Positions 34,326-44,130 of a DNA stretch of 64,000 nucleotides are shown one piece after another. The notes below the pieces were generated by a model. The model was given only the letters and a program-made list of their open reading frames with translations, did not search any database and was not told where the DNA came from. Origin of the DNA: Bosea sp. 685 (lineage in GTDB: Bacteria; Pseudomonadota; Alphaproteobacteria; Rhizobiales; Beijerinckiaceae); contig NZ_CP134779.1 in NCBI RefSeq assembly GCF_031884435.1, positions 2,976,001-3,040,000 of the forward strand, read 5' to 3'. Position numbers and translations under genes: made by a program. Every line of letters begins with the position of its first letter. The stretch's first letter is position 1.

Positions 34326-35891
34326 CTACTCCCACTCGATCGTGCCGGGCGGCTTGCTGGTCACGTCGTAGACGACGCGGTTGATGCCCTTGACCTCGTT
34401 GATGATGCGGGTCGCGGTGCGGCCGAGGAAGGCCATGTCGTAGGGGTAGAAATCGGCCGTCATGCCGTCGACCGAGGTCACGGCGCGCAGTGCCAGCACG
34501 TGGTCATAGGTGCGGTAGTCGCCCATCACGCCGACGGTGCGCACTGGCAGCAGCACGGCGAAAGCCTGCCAGATCACGTCGTAGAGCCCGGCCTTGCGGA
34601 TCTCGTCGAGATAGATCGCATCGGCCTTGCGCAGGATGTCGAGCTTCTCCCTGGTGATCTCGCCGGGGCAGCGGATGGCCAGGCCCGGTCCCGGGAAGGG
34701 ATGGCGGCCGACGAAGGCCTCGGGCAGGCCAAGCTCGCGGCCGAGCACGCGGACCTCGTCCTTGAAGAGCTCGCGCAAGGGCTCGACGAGCTTCATCTTC
34801 ATGCGCTCGGGCAGGCCGCCGACATTATGGTGCGACTTGATCGTCACCGACGGGCCGCCTGAGAACGAGACGCTCTCGATCACGTCGGGATAAAGCGTGC
34901 CTTGGGCCAGGAAATCGGCACCACCCAGCTTCTTCGCCTCCTCATCGAAGACCTCGATGAAGAGCCGGCCGATGGTCTTGCGCTTGGCTTCCGGATCGGC
35001 GCCGCATTTGGCGAGCTCGGAGAGGAAAAGCGCTTCGGCTTCGACATGAACGAGCGGGATGTTGTAGCTGTCGCGGAACAAGCGCACGACCTCTTCGGCC
35101 TCGTTCATCCGCATCAAGCCGTGGTCGACGAAGACGCAGGTGAGCTGATCGCCGATCGCCTCATGGATCAGCACCGCAGCAACCGCCGAGTCGACGCCGC
35201 CGGAGAGGCCGCAGATGACGCGGCCCTTGCCAACCTGCGCCTTGATCTTGGCGATGGTCTCGGCGCGATAGGCCGCCATGCTCCAATCCGGCACGCAGCC
35301 GCAGATGGTCACGACGAAATTGCGCAGCAACTTGCCGCCGTCGGGCGTATGCACCACCTCGGGATGGAACATGGTCGAATAGAAGCGCCGCTCCTCGTCG
35401 CTCGCCACCGCATAGGGCGCGTTCTCCGAGGTCGCCTTGACCGAGAAGCCCACTGGGAGCTGCGTGACGCGGTCGCCATGGCTCATCCAGACAGGGTAGC
35501 GACCGCCCTCCTCCCAGATACCTTCGAACAGCGCCGAGGGTGTAACGACCTTGACGTCGGCACGGCCGAATTCGGCGGCGTGGCCGCTCTCGACCTTGCC
35601 GCCGAGCTGATGCGCCATGGTCTGCTGGCCGTAGCAGATGCCGAGCACCGGCAGTCCGGTCGAGAACACCTCCTGCGGCGCGCGAGGCGAGCCCTCATCC
35701 GGCACGGAGGCCGGGCCGCCCGAGAAGATCACGCCCTTGGGCTTGAGGCGCTGGAAGGCCTCGGATGCCGACTGGAACGGCGCAATCTCGCAGTAGACGC
35801 CGATCTCGCGTACGCGACGCGCGATCAGCTGCGTCACCTGGCTGCCGAAGTCGATGATGAGAATGGAGTCGTGGATTTTTTCGCTCGTCAT
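34326..35891 (-). CDS. guaA: GMP synthase (glutamine-hydrolysing)
   Basis: 521 aa, full length. Converts XMP, glutamine and ATP to GMP. Class I glutamine amidotransferase domain first: Cys86 in GICYGQQ, His176 and Glu178 in MFHPEVVHT. The ATP-pyrophosphatase domain follows with the P-loop SGGVDSAV (residues 230-237), then the C-terminal dimerisation domain containing [22 protein letters not shown] and ending GTIEWE, the canonical terminus. It is downstream of rsmB on the minus strand (49-base gap), possibly cotranscribed. Confidence 0.98.
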   Translation of the reverse strand: MTSEKIHDSILIIDFGSQVTQLIARRVREIGVYCEIAPFQSASEAFQRLKPKGVIFSGGPASVPDEGSPRAPQEVFSTGLPVLGICYGQQTMAHQLGGKVESGHAAEFGRADVKVVTPSALFEGIWEEGGRYPVWMSHGDRVTQLPVGFSVKATSENAPYAVASDEERRFYSTMFHPEVVHTPDGGKLLRNFVVTICGCVPDWSMAAYRAETIAKIKAQVGKGRVICGLSGGVDSAVAAVLIHEAIGDQLTCVFVDHGLMRMNEAEEVVRLFRDSYNIPLVHVEAEALFLSELAKCGADPEAKRKTIGRLFIEVFDEEAKKLGGADFLAQGTLYPDVIESVSFSGGPSVTIKSHHNVGGLPERMKMKLVEPLRELFKDEVRVLGRELGLPEAFVGRHPFPGPGLAIRCPGEITREKLDILRKADAIYLDEIRKAGLYDVIWQAFAVLLPVRTVGVMGDYRTYDHVLALRAVTSVDGMTADFYPYDMAFLGRTATRIINEVKGINRVVYDVTSKPPGTIEWE

Positions 35892-35940
35892 CGCGTTCGG
35901 TTAATGGATCGCGCGCGCGCGTGCAACGTCCTGTTGGCCT

Positions 35941-37239
35941 TCAAGCGATGCGTTGCGTGCAAGCCAGGTAAAATCCGTCCGTCCCGGTACGGCGCGGCGA
36001 GAGCTGCAGACCGAATTCCGTGGCGAAACGGGCGAGCAAACCAAAGTCACCCTCGGTCGAGGCCAGCACGTCGGCAAGCGGCACCGCCGCGAAACCGGCA
36101 TGACGCGCAAGGAAAGCCCGGATAGCCCAGTCATTCTCGTCCGGCAGCATCGAACAGGTGATATAGGCGATGCGCCCGCCCGGCTTCACCAGCCGCGCCG
36201 CGCGCGCCAGAACCTCGGCCTGATCCTTGACGCGCTCGGCCAAAGCGCCCGGCCGCACGCGCCATTTCGCATCGGGATTGCGCCGCCAGGTGCCCGAGCC
36301 CGTGCAGGGCGCATCGACCAAGGCGAGATCGACCTCGCCCGCAAGATCGATCAGCGGCTCGTGACCGCGGCTGCGCGGAATGCGGATCTCGACATTGGTC
36401 GCGCCCGAGCGCGCCAGTCGCTCATGCAGCGGCGCAAGCCTGCGGCTGTCGAGGTCGGTTGCGAACAGACGCCCCTGGTTCGCCATAAGCGCGGCCAGCG
36501 CCAGCGTCTTGCCGCCAGCCCCGGCGCAGAGATCGATCACTGTCTGGCCCGGCTGCGCGCCAGCCAGCAAGGTGACGAGCTGCGAGCCCTCATCCTGGAT
36601 CTCAAAGCCGCCGGCGAAGAAGGACGGCTCCGCCTGCAGTGACGGCCCACGCCCGTCATGGCCGGGCTGGAAGCGCAGCGCATCGGGCGACCAGGCGCCG
36701 GGTTCGGGCGAGGCATGCGCCAAATCCGCCATCAGCGCGTCGCGCGTCGACTTCAGGCGGTTGCTGCGGATGTCGATCGGCGCGCGCCCCGCCAGCGCCT
36801 GGCCTTCGCCCACCGCATCAGTACCGAAGCCCGCAACGAAAGCCGGCCACAGCCATTCCGGAACGTCGGCGCGGATCCAGTCGGGGGCGCCATCGAGCGA
36901 GAAGGTGGCGAGCCTTGCCTGCTCCTCGACATCGAGCGGCACAGGTGCATGATTCTCGCCCGAGCAGAGCAGCGCGATCTCCTCGGCGCTGAGACCGCGC
37001 AGGCCGGTAAGCATGCCGAGCACCAGCGCGCGCGGCGTCTCCGCCGCCATGGCGAAGGCCGAGGACGCCCTGCGGCGCAGCGCGTCATAAACGAGCGAGG
37101 CGATCGCGGCACGGTCCTTGGAGCCAGCGAAACGCCGCGAAAGGCCCCAATCCTTCAGCGCATCGGAGGCTGGGCGGCGGCGCTGGATGAGGTCGTCCAG
37201 CACCTCGATGGCGGCGCTGATGCGGGCGGCGGGCGTCAT
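35941..37239 (-). CDS. rsmB: 16S rRNA (cytosine-C5) methyltransferase, RsmB/NOP family
   Basis: 432 aa from the ATG at 37239 (MTPAARISAAIEVLDDL); the frame extends 19 codons further without resemblance. An N-terminal NusB-like region is followed by the SAM-binding motif DLCAGAGGKTLALAALM, the DAPCTGSGTWRRNPDAKWR motif with one catalytic Cys, and ITCSMLPDENDW with the second Cys, the two-cysteine signature of RNA m5C methyltransferases. The exact target (C967-type in 16S rRNA) is by family; other RsmB-like enzymes methylate different positions. Precedes guaA on the same strand. Confidence 0.93.
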   Translation of the reverse strand: MTPAARISAAIEVLDDLIQRRRPASDALKDWGLSRRFAGSKDRAAIASLVYDALRRRASSAFAMAAETPRALVLGMLTGLRGLSAEEIALLCSGENHAPVPLDVEEQARLATFSLDGAPDWIRADVPEWLWPAFVAGFGTDAVGEGQALAGRAPIDIRSNRLKSTRDALMADLAHASPEPGAWSPDALRFQPGHDGRGPSLQAEPSFFAGGFEIQDEGSQLVTLLAGAQPGQTVIDLCAGAGGKTLALAALMANQGRLFATDLDSRRLAPLHERLARSGATNVEIRIPRSRGHEPLIDLAGEVDLALVDAPCTGSGTWRRNPDAKWRVRPGALAERVKDQAEVLARAARLVKPGGRIAYITCSMLPDENDWAIRAFLARHAGFAAVPLADVLASTEGDFGLLARFATEFGLQLSPRRTGTDGFYLACTQRIA

Positions 37240-37349
37240 ATTTCGGATCCGTGTCGTGCCGGCATGCGCGACACAAAATTGACGCGGTGATGGCACAATT
37301 AGTCGGCGGGGGCGAGACCGGCAATGCCGGTATTTCGTGAGGTAAGATC

Positions 37350-37559
37350 ATGGTCCGCATAATCCCTATCACAATCCTGACTGCTTTGGCCCTGTCCCTG
37401 GCAGGCTGTATCGAGAACGACATTGCCCACACCAGCATGGGCTCGAATCCATCATTCACGAGCACGTCGAAAACCCAAGGCCAGGCGCTGGCGACACCGC
37501 TGAAGCCTTCGGCGAGCTCGCCGGATTCGACTACCCGGATGGAGAACCGGACCTTCTAG
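37350..37559 (+). CDS. Small lipoprotein of unknown function
   Basis: 69 aa, ATG at 37350, with GAGGTAAGATC upstream. A classical lipoprotein signal ends at LSLAGC, giving a mature peptide of about 50 residues rich in Ser, Thr and Pro without a recognisable domain (SKTQGQALATPLKPSASSPD). Divergent from rsmB. Its size and composition resemble the many short outer-membrane lipoproteins of this order; no function can be proposed. Confidence 0.7.
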   Translation: MVRIIPITILTALALSLAGCIENDIAHTSMGSNPSFTSTSKTQGQALATPLKPSASSPDSTTRMENRTF

Positions 37560-37730
37560 CCATCCCGGCGCGCGCAACCGGACGGAGCGCCTGCCGCCGA
37601 TATGGAAACGACGGCAGGCGCTCTCCCCAAGTGCGTTTATGTTTGGTCCAAGCGTAAAACAGCTTGCTTGACGAGGCGTCAGCATCGGCGGAAAGAAGAA
37701 GCGATCCGCTCACACCGAATGGAACCGCCG

Positions 37731-37871
37731 ATGATCCGCCTCAGCCGCCTCACCCTTGCCGCGCTCATGACGCTGGCGCTCGCCGCCTGCGCCACCACGC
37801 CGCCGCCGGATTTGACGCCGCCGGCCAAGAAGCGCCTCGACGCCAAGACGACGCTCGAGAACCGCTACTGA
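37731..37871 (+). CDS. Very small lipoprotein
   Basis: 46 aa from the ATG at 37731 (MIRLSRLTLAALMTLALAAC). The lipobox LAAC gives a mature lipidated peptide of about 27 residues (CATTPPPDLTPPAKKRL...). The frame is open upstream but that part has no signal. The TTPPPDLTPP stretch is a Pro-rich spacer of the kind found in entericidin-like or surface-anchored micro-lipoproteins. Convergent with the Lrp gene, 22 bases apart. Function unknown. Confidence 0.6.
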   Translation: MIRLSRLTLAALMTLALAACATTPPPDLTPPAKKRLDAKTTLENRY

Positions 37872-37893
37872 CAAATACCGACCGAAGTGCCGC

Positions 37894-38373
37894 TCAGGCG
37901 TAGCCGAGCGGCACTTCGGTCGTGTCCTTGATTTCCTCCATGACGAAGCTTGCCGCGACATCGACCATGTCGATGCGGGCGATGAGGCGCTGATAGAGCC
38001 TGTCATAGGCCGCGACGTCCGGCACGCGCGCCCGCAGAATGTAGTCGACCTCGCCCGAGGTGCGATAGGCGCCGACGATCTCCGGTAGGGCCCTGACCGT
38101 ATCCCGGAACGCTTCCGCCCATTTGGCGCTGTGTTGGCTCGTCCTGATCCGGATCAACACCGTCAGCCCGGCATTGACCTTCGACGCCTCGACCAGCGCG
38201 ACCCGGGCGCGGATGACGCCGGCCTCCTCCAGCAGCTTGATCCTGCGCCAGCAGGCATTGCGCGAGAGATTCACCAGCGCGGCGAGATCCTCGATGCTGC
38301 GGGTCGAATCGCGCTGCAACTCACGCAGGATGGCGAGATCGAACGGATCGAGGTTCTGGCTTTGGGACGCCAT
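37894..38373 (-). CDS. Lrp/AsnC family transcriptional regulator
   Basis: 159 aa from the ATG at 38373 (MASQSQNLDPFDLAILREL), the usual Lrp length; the upstream extension overlaps a repeat element. An N-terminal HTH (STRSIEDLAALVNLSRNACWRRIKLLEEAGVI) precedes the RAM ligand-binding domain (GLTVLIRIRTSQHSAKWAEAF; VGAYRTSGEVDYILRARVPDVAAYDRLYQRLI). Such regulators sense amino acids. The nearest divergent gene is the DUF6356 gene at 38556; a role in its control or in distant amino-acid genes is possible. Confidence 0.93.
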   Translation of the reverse strand: MASQSQNLDPFDLAILRELQRDSTRSIEDLAALVNLSRNACWRRIKLLEEAGVIRARVALVEASKVNAGLTVLIRIRTSQHSAKWAEAFRDTVRALPEIVGAYRTSGEVDYILRARVPDVAAYDRLYQRLIARIDMVDVAASFVMEEIKDTTEVPLGYA

Positions 38374-38476
38374 CCTGAGTTTTCTCTCATAGTGGGGAGA
38401 TGATCCCGATATCCTGGATTTCTTTCTGATAATTGGGAAGCACTCTTCCTGCCGTATGGGCACTCTTTGCGCAGAT

Positions 38477-38527
38477 AGAGCAGGATGCGAAAAAGGGGGA
38501 ACCGGTTTTTCGCACTGATCCTGCTCT
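38477..38527. repeat. Dispersed palindromic element
   Basis: AGAGCAGGAT at 38477-38486 and ATCCTGCTCT at 38518-38527 are perfect 10-base arms; the interior GCGAAAAA...ACCGGTTTTTCGC forms a second pairing, as in the element at 46601 (same GCGAAAAA and ACCGGTTTTTCGC core). Lies between the Lrp start and the DUF6356 gene. Confidence 0.8.
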
Positions 38528-38555
38528 CACTCTGAGATGAGAGCCGGAGAACGCG

Positions 38556-38810
38556 ATGCCACAACCCAGCCTGGTCAAACTCTTCACGCAGCATCCCGAG
38601 ACGGTCGGCGAGACCTATGGCGAGCATTTCGGCGTCGCCATGCGCTATTCCGGACGCATGTTCGCCGCTTCGTTCTGTGCCTTCGCCCATGCCTTCCTGC
38701 CCTTCTGCTTCGAGAAGACCGCCAGCACCATGGCGCGCCGGATGGTCGCCGACATGGATCGTCGTAGCGCCCATCCTGCAGTTCCAGTGCAGGCTGCCCC
38801 GGCCGAATAG
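38556..38810 (+). CDS. DUF6356 family protein
   Basis: 84 aa, ATG at 38556 within GAGAACGCG. The pattern MPQPSLVKLFTQHPETVGETYGEHFGVAMRYSGRMFAASFCAFAHAFLPFCFEKTAS matches what I recall of DUF6356: a short membrane-associated protein with one hydrophobic helix rich in Phe and Ala, preceded by a conserved HPxxVGETYxEH segment. Function unknown across the family. Divergent from the Lrp gene and 81 bases upstream of the phosphodiesterase gene. Confidence 0.75.
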   Translation: MPQPSLVKLFTQHPETVGETYGEHFGVAMRYSGRMFAASFCAFAHAFLPFCFEKTASTMARRMVADMDRRSAHPAVPVQAAPAE

Positions 38811-38891
38811 GCCCGGCACTGCGACTTCACCGGCCTGTCACATCGCCTGATCATGGTCGCGCCAACGATAGCGCGACCAGGGACCGGACCG

Positions 38892-40064
38892 ATGCTGAAA
38901 ACGACCTTGCTCCGTGCCACGATGCTGGCCGGCCTCGCCTGCGGCGCGTTGAGCGCGCCTGACACCATGGCCCAGACAGCCACTCCGACCTTGTCGGGCC
39001 AGAAGCCGCTGATCGTCGGCCACCGTGGCGCCAGCGGCCACCGGCCCGAGCATACGCTCGAATCCTACAAGCTCGCGATCGAGATGGGCGCCGACTTCAT
39101 CGAGCCCGATCTCGTGGCGACGAAGGACGGCGTACTGGTCGCCCGGCACGAGCCGATCATGAGCGGCACGACTGACGTCTCGACCAGGCCGGAATTCGCG
39201 GATCGCAAGACCACGCGCAAGATCGACGGCGTCGACACCACCGACTGGTTCGCCAGCGACTTCACGCTCGCCGAGATCAAGACCCTGCGGGCCAAGCAGG
39301 CCTTTGCCGATCGTGACCAGTCCCATAACGGCAAATACGAGATTCCGACGCTGCAGGAGATCATCGACCTCGCCAAGACCGAGAGCACACGGCTTGGGCG
39401 CGTCATCGGTATCTATCCTGAGACAAAGCATTCGATCTTCCACGCCGCGATCGGCCTGCCGCTCGAGGACCGCCTGCTCGACGCGCTCAAGGCCGCCGGC
39501 TGGACCGAGAAATCCTCACCCGTGATCATCCAGAGCTTCGAGACCGCGAATTTGAAATATCTCCGCGGCAAGACGCAGCTGCGCCTCATCCAGCTCGTCG
39601 ATGCCGACGATGTCGACAAGGATGGCGGCATCGTTCTGGCCGCCCCCTCCGACAAGCCCTATGATTTCGTCGTCACCGGCGACAAGCGCAGCTTCAAGGA
39701 TCTCGTGACAGCTGAAGGGCTGAAGGAGATCAAGACCTATGCCGACGGTGTCGCCCCCTGGAAGCCCTACATCCTGCCAACCAGGCAGGTCCTGGGCGAT
39801 GACGGCAAGCCTCAGGATCTGAACAAGGACGGCGTGATCGACGAGCGCGACCGCGTGCTGCTGCCAGCGACCGATGTCGTCAGGAATGCCCACGCTGCCG
39901 GGCTCTTCGTCCATAGCTGGACCTTCCGCAGCGAGCCCAAGCGCCTGGCCTCGAACTACAAGGGCGATCCGGCCGCCGAGTACAAGGCATTCTTCGACCT
40001 CGGCATCGATGGGTTGTTCTCGGATTTCCCGGACGCGGCCGTGAAAGCGCGCGACGGGAAATAG
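38892..40064 (+). CDS. glpQ: Glycerophosphodiester phosphodiesterase, periplasmic (GlpQ-like)
   Basis: 390 aa from the ATG at 38892 ([16 protein letters not shown]), with a Sec signal peptide ending near TMAQTA. Hydrolyses glycerophosphodiesters to glycerol-3-phosphate. The catalytic motif is [12 protein letters not shown] from residue 44, with metal ligands Glu71 and Asp73 ([12 protein letters not shown]) and His86. Near the C-terminus is an EF-hand-like loop, [13 protein letters not shown], that would bind calcium, consistent with the Ca-dependent GlpQ class. Upstream possible starts lack signal character. Followed by a clear terminator hairpin. It provides phosphorus or carbon from membrane phospholipid head groups. 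Confidence 0.93.
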   Translation: MLKTTLLRATMLAGLACGALSAPDTMAQTATPTLSGQKPLIVGHRGASGHRPEHTLESYKLAIEMGADFIEPDLVATKDGVLVARHEPIMSGTTDVSTRPEFADRKTTRKIDGVDTTDWFASDFTLAEIKTLRAKQAFADRDQSHNGKYEIPTLQEIIDLAKTESTRLGRVIGIYPETKHSIFHAAIGLPLEDRLLDALKAAGWTEKSSPVIIQSFETANLKYLRGKTQLRLIQLVDADDVDKDGGIVLAAPSDKPYDFVVTGDKRSFKDLVTAEGLKEIKTYADGVAPWKPYILPTRQVLGDDGKPQDLNKDGVIDERDRVLLPATDVVRNAHAAGLFVHSWTFRSEPKRLASNYKGDPAAEYKAFFDLGIDGLFSDFPDAAVKARDGK

Positions 40065-40084
40065 GCTGCCAAACCGCGCATAAA

Positions 40085-40116
40085 AAAGGCCGCCCCGCAT
40101 AAGCGGGACGGCCTTT
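40085..40116 (+). terminator. Intrinsic terminator after the GlpQ-like gene
   Basis: AAAGGCCGCCCCGC (40085-40098), loop ATAA, GCGGGACGGCCTTT (40103-40116): a nearly perfect 14-base stem with A and T flanks giving a short U tract. The A-rich opposite side could also serve the convergent gene at 40149. Confidence 0.88.
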
Positions 40117-40148
40117 CGATTCGGGTTGCGCCGAAGCTGAACTGTCGA

Positions 40149-40451
40149 TCAGCTGCAGACGCGCTGCCTCGTCTTGATCACGCCGCGCCGCGTCTCCTCG
40201 CGCGTGACGACCGTGCGGCAGCGCTCGCGGTCGCGGAATTCGACGCGACGACGATCGTCGCGTCGATAACCGCGGTCCGAGCGGCGATCGTAACCGTCGC
40301 GGTCATCACGGCGGACTTCGCGCTCGATGACGCGCTCGCGTGGGCCGCGCGTATCGACACCGACGCCGCCGGGACCGATATTGATCGACTGGGCATAGGC
40401 GCTGCCTGTCATCACGAGAGCGGCGACAAGAGCGGGAATAAAACGGTTCAT
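40149..40451 (-). CDS. Secreted Arg/Asp-rich small protein
   Basis: 100 aa from the ATG at 40451 (MNRFIPALVAALVMTGSAYAQ), with GGAGGAAACACC upstream, a strong ribosome binding site. After the signal peptide the mature part is extremely rich in alternating Arg and Asp/Glu (RERVIEREVRRDDRDGYDRRSDRGYRRDD is one such stretch by composition), ending with a two-Cys segment (RERCRTVVTREE...KTRQRVCS). No domain is recognised. Polyampholytic periplasmic proteins of this style are common in the order; nothing indicates a function. Confidence 0.75.
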   Translation of the reverse strand: MNRFIPALVAALVMTGSAYAQSINIGPGGVGVDTRGPRERVIEREVRRDDRDGYDRRSDRGYRRDDRRRVEFRDRERCRTVVTREETRRGVIKTRQRVCS

Positions 40452-40577
40452 GGTGTTTCCTCCGATTGGCTGAAGAACCAACCGGGCTCTGTTTTGTTCC
40501 CAATAGCCGCCATTTGCGCACCACCCTGCCCCAAGGGCGACAATAAAATCACCAATCGAAGATCGTTCAATCGCAAC

Positions 40578-40610
40578 AAAAAATGGCGCGCCGAAAGAAT
40601 CGGCGCGCCA
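40578..40610 (-). terminator. Intrinsic terminator of the aap operon
   Basis: On the minus strand TGGCGCGCCG (40110-side arm 40601-40610), loop ATTCTTT, CGGCGCGCCA (40584-40593), followed by TTTTTT (40583-40578). A perfect 10-base GC-rich stem with a U tract, 31 bases after the aapP stop. Confidence 0.92.
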
Positions 40611-40641
40611 GCTAAGAGGTCTTGATCTGACGATGTGAAAC

Positions 40642-41439
40642 TCAGTGCAGAATCTGGCTCAAGAAGAGCTTCGTGCGCTCATGCTGCGGGTTCTTGAAGA
40701 AGGCGTTGGGTTCGTTCATTTCGACGATCTGCCCGGCATCCATGAAAATGACCCGGTCGGCGACCTGGCGGGCGAAGCCCATTTCGTGGGTGACGCAGAG
40801 CATGGTCATGCCCTCATCGGCGAGCGAGACCATGGTGTCGAGCACCTCCTTGACCATCTCGGGATCGAGCGCCGAGGTCGGCTCGTCGAACAGCATGATC
40901 TTGGGGCTCATGCAGAGCGAGCGCGCGATGGCGACGCGCTGCTGCTGGCCGCCCGAAAGCTGGCCGGGATATTTCGCGGCCTGCTCGGGAATCTTGACGC
41001 GCTTGAGATAGTGCATCCCGATCTCCTCCGCGTCCTTCTTGGGCATCTTGCGGACCCAGATCGGCGCCAGCGTCAGATTCTCGAGGATCGTCAGATGCGG
41101 GAACAGGTTGAAGTGCTGGAACACCATGCCGACGTCGCGGCGGATCTCGTCGATCTTCTTCAGATCGTTGGTGAGCTCGGTGCCGTCGACGATGATCGAG
41201 CCCTTCTGGTGCTCTTCCAGGCGGTTGATGCAGCGGATCATCGTCGACTTGCCGGAACCCGACGGTCCGCAGATCACCAGCTTCTCGCCGCGCTCGACCT
41301 TCAGGTTGATGTCGCGCAGCACGTGGAACTCGCCGTACCACTTGTTGACGCCGACCATCTCGACCGCGGTCGGTGTGTTCAGCGAGGTCTGCTTCAGCGC
41401 CGCGGGGCGGCTCGCGGTATTCGTGTCTGCCATGGTCAT
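40642..41439 (-). CDS. aapP: General L-amino-acid ABC transporter ATPase AapP
   Basis: 265 aa from the ATG at 41439, with AAGGGACAAACCAAC upstream; the longer open frame overlaps aapM and lacks ribosome binding. Walker [11 protein letters not shown]-loop [13 protein letters not shown], signature [15 protein letters not shown], Walker [15 protein letters not shown] and the H-loop [15 protein letters not shown] are all present. Energises import through AapQ and AapM. Last gene of the minus-strand aap operon, 14 bases after aapM, followed by an intrinsic terminator. In Rhizobium the Aap system takes up a wide range of L-amino acids and also allows efflux. Confidence 0.96.
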   Translation of the reverse strand: MTMADTNTASRPAALKQTSLNTPTAVEMVGVNKWYGEFHVLRDINLKVERGEKLVICGPSGSGKSTMIRCINRLEEHQKGSIIVDGTELTNDLKKIDEIRRDVGMVFQHFNLFPHLTILENLTLAPIWVRKMPKKDAEEIGMHYLKRVKIPEQAAKYPGQLSGGQQQRVAIARSLCMSPKIMLFDEPTSALDPEMVKEVLDTMVSLADEGMTMLCVTHEMGFARQVADRVIFMDAGQIVEMNEPNAFFKNPQHERTKLFLSQILH

Positions 41440-41453
41440 GTTGGTTTGTCCCT

Positions 41454-42833
41454 TCAGCGCTTCTGACCGGCGGCCATCCGCTTCTCGACCGAGATCGAGT
41501 AGCGCGACATGCCCCAGCAACACAGGAAATAGAACATCGCGGCGAAGGCATAGCCTGTCGCGCGTGTGGTCGGCGTCGCCCAGGTCGGATCGACCAGGGT
41601 GGCTTCGATGGTGCGCAGGAAGTCGAAGATGCCGACGATGGTGACCAGCGTCGTATCCTTGAACAGCCCGATGAACGTATTGACGATGCCCGGAATGACG
41701 ATGCGCAGCGCCTGGGGCAGAATGATCAGCCGCATCATCTGCCAATAACCCAGACCGAGCGACATCGCTCCTTCATACTGGCCCTTCGGCATCGCCTGCA
41801 GGCCGCCTCGGATGACCTCCGCCATATAGGCGGCGGCGAAGAGTGCAACGCCAACCAGCGGCCGCAGCAGTCGGTCCGGCGAATATTCCTGCGGCACGAA
41901 CAGCGGCAGCATGGTGTTAGCCATGAACAGCACCGTGATCAGCGGCACGCCACGGACAAACTCGATGAAGATCACCGAGAGCAGCTGGATGATCGGCAGC
42001 TTCGAGCGGCGTCCCAGAGCCAGGATGACACCGAGCGGCAGCGAGAAGACGATGCCAACCGCCGCGATCAGGAAGGTCACCGTCATACCGCCCCAGAGCC
42101 CGGTATCGACACGCGGCAAGCCGATCGTATCGGCCAAGATCGCGATCAGGCCGAAGACGACCAGCGACAACAGGACCAGGCGCTTGGGCCGGTAGAAGCG
42201 CTTCCAGGGTGGCAGCGCCTCCTCGACGGCCAGGAAGGCGGGACCGATCCAGAAACGCGCCAGGGCCGGCACGAAGGACAGCACCAGGTAGACCACCATC
42301 AGCACAAGCGTCAGGCCGATGAGCCAGCGCAGGAAGCCTTCGGCATTGGGGCCGCCGAGCAGCAGCACATAGGCGCCGATCGGCAGCATGACGAAGAAGA
42401 AGAAGAAGCCGACCTTCTTCAGTGGCGCCCTTTCCCAGAGCAGCCAGACCACGCCGAGCGCGAACATGGCGAAGACGATGTTGACGCGCCAGCGCTGCGG
42501 CACCGGATAGGAGCCGTAGATGAAGTACTGGAAGCGGTCGCCGATATAGGCCCAGCACGCTCCGACCGGCCGGCCGATCTTGTCGGCGAGGCAAGCGTCG
42601 CGATTGGTGCCGCTCCAGACGGCATCGATGAAGTAGAACCGCACCATCTCCGGCACGCTGGTCACGACGATGTAGGCGCATAGCAGCGTCAGGATCGAAT
42701 TGACCGGACCGGAGAACAGGTTGGCGCGGACCCAGGCGACAGGCCCCGCCACCGAAAGCGGCGCGGTTTCCTGAGGCAGCGTCTCCTTGCGGACGAAGGC
42801 GTAGGGTGAGTTTTCGAGCGTTGCGTCGGTCAT
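41454..42833 (-). CDS. aapM: General L-amino-acid ABC transporter permease AapM
   Basis: 459 aa inner-membrane permease, larger than simple His/Glu-type permeases as is usual for AapM. Hydrophobic N-terminal segments ([18 protein letters not shown]) are followed by an insertion with several further helices ([47 protein letters not shown]), then the conserved permease core with [31 protein letters not shown], the EAA-type cytoplasmic loop, and [16 protein letters not shown]. It starts 10 bases after aapQ. With AapQ it forms the membrane channel served by the four AapJ paralogues. Confidence 0.95.
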   Translation of the reverse strand: MTDATLENSPYAFVRKETLPQETAPLSVAGPVAWVRANLFSGPVNSILTLLCAYIVVTSVPEMVRFYFIDAVWSGTNRDACLADKIGRPVGACWAYIGDRFQYFIYGSYPVPQRWRVNIVFAMFALGVVWLLWERAPLKKVGFFFFFVMLPIGAYVLLLGGPNAEGFLRWLIGLTLVLMVVYLVLSFVPALARFWIGPAFLAVEEALPPWKRFYRPKRLVLLSLVVFGLIAILADTIGLPRVDTGLWGGMTVTFLIAAVGIVFSLPLGVILALGRRSKLPIIQLLSVIFIEFVRGVPLITVLFMANTMLPLFVPQEYSPDRLLRPLVGVALFAAAYMAEVIRGGLQAMPKGQYEGAMSLGLGYWQMMRLIILPQALRIVIPGIVNTFIGLFKDTTLVTIVGIFDFLRTIEATLVDPTWATPTTRATGYAFAAMFYFLCCWGMSRYSISVEKRMAAGQKR

Positions 42834-42843
42834 CGTGGCGCCC

Positions 42844-44037
42844 TCACCGTTCCACCAGCGCCATGCGCTTGTTGTAGATATTCATGAAAAACGAGGTGAC
42901 GAGCGAGATCGTGAGATAGACCGCCATGGTGATAGCGACCACCTCGACCGCCTGCCCGGTCTGGTTCAGCACCGTGCCGGTGAAGACCTGGACAAGATCG
43001 GGATAGCCGATCGCGACCGCCAGCGAGGAGTTCTTGGTCAGGTTGAGGTAGTTCGAGGTCAGGGGCGGGATGATCACCCGCATGGCCTGCGGGATGACGA
43101 CGAGCTTCAAGGTCGGCCCGGCGCGCAGACCCAGCGCATTGGCAGCCTCGGTCTGCCCCTTCGAGACGGCGAGAATGCCGGCGCGCACGACCTCGGCGAT
43201 GAAGCCCGCGGTGTAGGTCGTAAGACCCAGCAACAGCGCAACGAATTCCGGGAAGATCTGGATGCCGCCGCGCAGGTTGAAGCCGGCGATCTCAGGATAG
43301 ACGAACGAGACCGGGCGGCCCGTGACGAGATAGACGAAGAACGGTAGCACCACGATCAAGCCGAGCGCGATCCAGCCGACGGGATACTGCTTGCCCGTTG
43401 CCTCCTGCTGCTTGCGGGCCCAGGCGCGGAAGATGATCGTGGCGACGATGCCGATCAGGAACGTCCAGACGATGAGAGAGCCGCCGGGACCGAGCTGAGG
43501 GTCAGGAAGATAGAGGCCGCGATTGTTGAGCAACGCTCCCGCCGGCAATTCGATCGACTGGCGCGGATTGGGCAGCGGCTTCAGCACCGCATTGTACCAG
43601 AAGAACAATTGCAGCAGCAGCGGCAGGTTGCGGATGACCTCGACATAGATCATCGCGAGCTTCGACAGCACCCAGTTGCTGGAGAGCCGCGCCACGCCGA
43701 CGAAGAAACCGAGGAAGGTCGAGAGTACGATGCCGATCGAAGCGACCAGCAGCGTATTCAGAAGGCCGACATAGAAAGCCTGGCCATAGGTCGAGCCCGA
43801 GGCGCTGAATGGGATCAGCTTCTGGTTGACGTCGAAACCTGCGGCATTGTGCCAAAAGCCGAAGCCGGACGCGATCTTCTGCGCGCGCAGGTTGGTGATG
43901 GCGTTCGACGCAGCCGAATAGAGCAGGAAGCCGACAACGGCGAGCAGAGCCAGCTGGTAGACATAGCCCCTTATCTTGGGATCGTAGAGCAGCGAGGCCT
44001 TGCCCGGCTGAACCGTCTCGGTCGGAATGGTCGACAC
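42844..44037 (-). CDS. aapQ: General L-amino-acid ABC transporter permease AapQ
   Basis: 397 aa, in the size range of AapQ. The N-terminal helix is LALLAVVGFLLYSAASNAITNL; the first periplasmic region SGFGFWHNAAGFDVNQKLIPFSASGSTYGQAF is a typical AapQ/BztB feature. The permease core contains SKGQTEAANALGLRAGPTLKLVVIPQAMRVIIPPLTSNYLNLTKNSSLAVAIGYPD, with the EAA loop and the NxTKNSSLA segment characteristic of polar amino-acid permeases. About 205 bases, mostly a palindromic repeat, separate it from aapJ1 upstream; this repeat may reduce read-through so that binding proteins outnumber permeases. Confidence 0.95.
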   Translation of the reverse strand: MSTIPTETVQPGKASLLYDPKIRGYVYQLALLAVVGFLLYSAASNAITNLRAQKIASGFGFWHNAAGFDVNQKLIPFSASGSTYGQAFYVGLLNTLLVASIGIVLSTFLGFFVGVARLSSNWVLSKLAMIYVEVIRNLPLLLQLFFWYNAVLKPLPNPRQSIELPAGALLNNRGLYLPDPQLGPGGSLIVWTFLIGIVATIIFRAWARKQQEATGKQYPVGWIALGLIVVLPFFVYLVTGRPVSFVYPEIAGFNLRGGIQIFPEFVALLLGLTTYTAGFIAEVVRAGILAVSKGQTEAANALGLRAGPTLKLVVIPQAMRVIIPPLTSNYLNLTKNSSLAVAIGYPDLVQVFTGTVLNQTGQAVEVVAITMAVYLTISLVTSFFMNIYNKRMALVER

Positions 44038-44130
44038 GTGTTACGCCCTTTTTTGTTTTGATTGCGGCAGGTGAACCGGCAGCGGACAGTACCGCCGCCG
44101 GATGTTTCCTTCTGATCTCAGACCGTTGCG

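Noticed and set aside
40642..41745. A longer AapP starting at 41745
   Set aside because: The extra 102 codons overlap aapM in another frame and have no ATPase resemblance; the ribosome binding site supports 41439.
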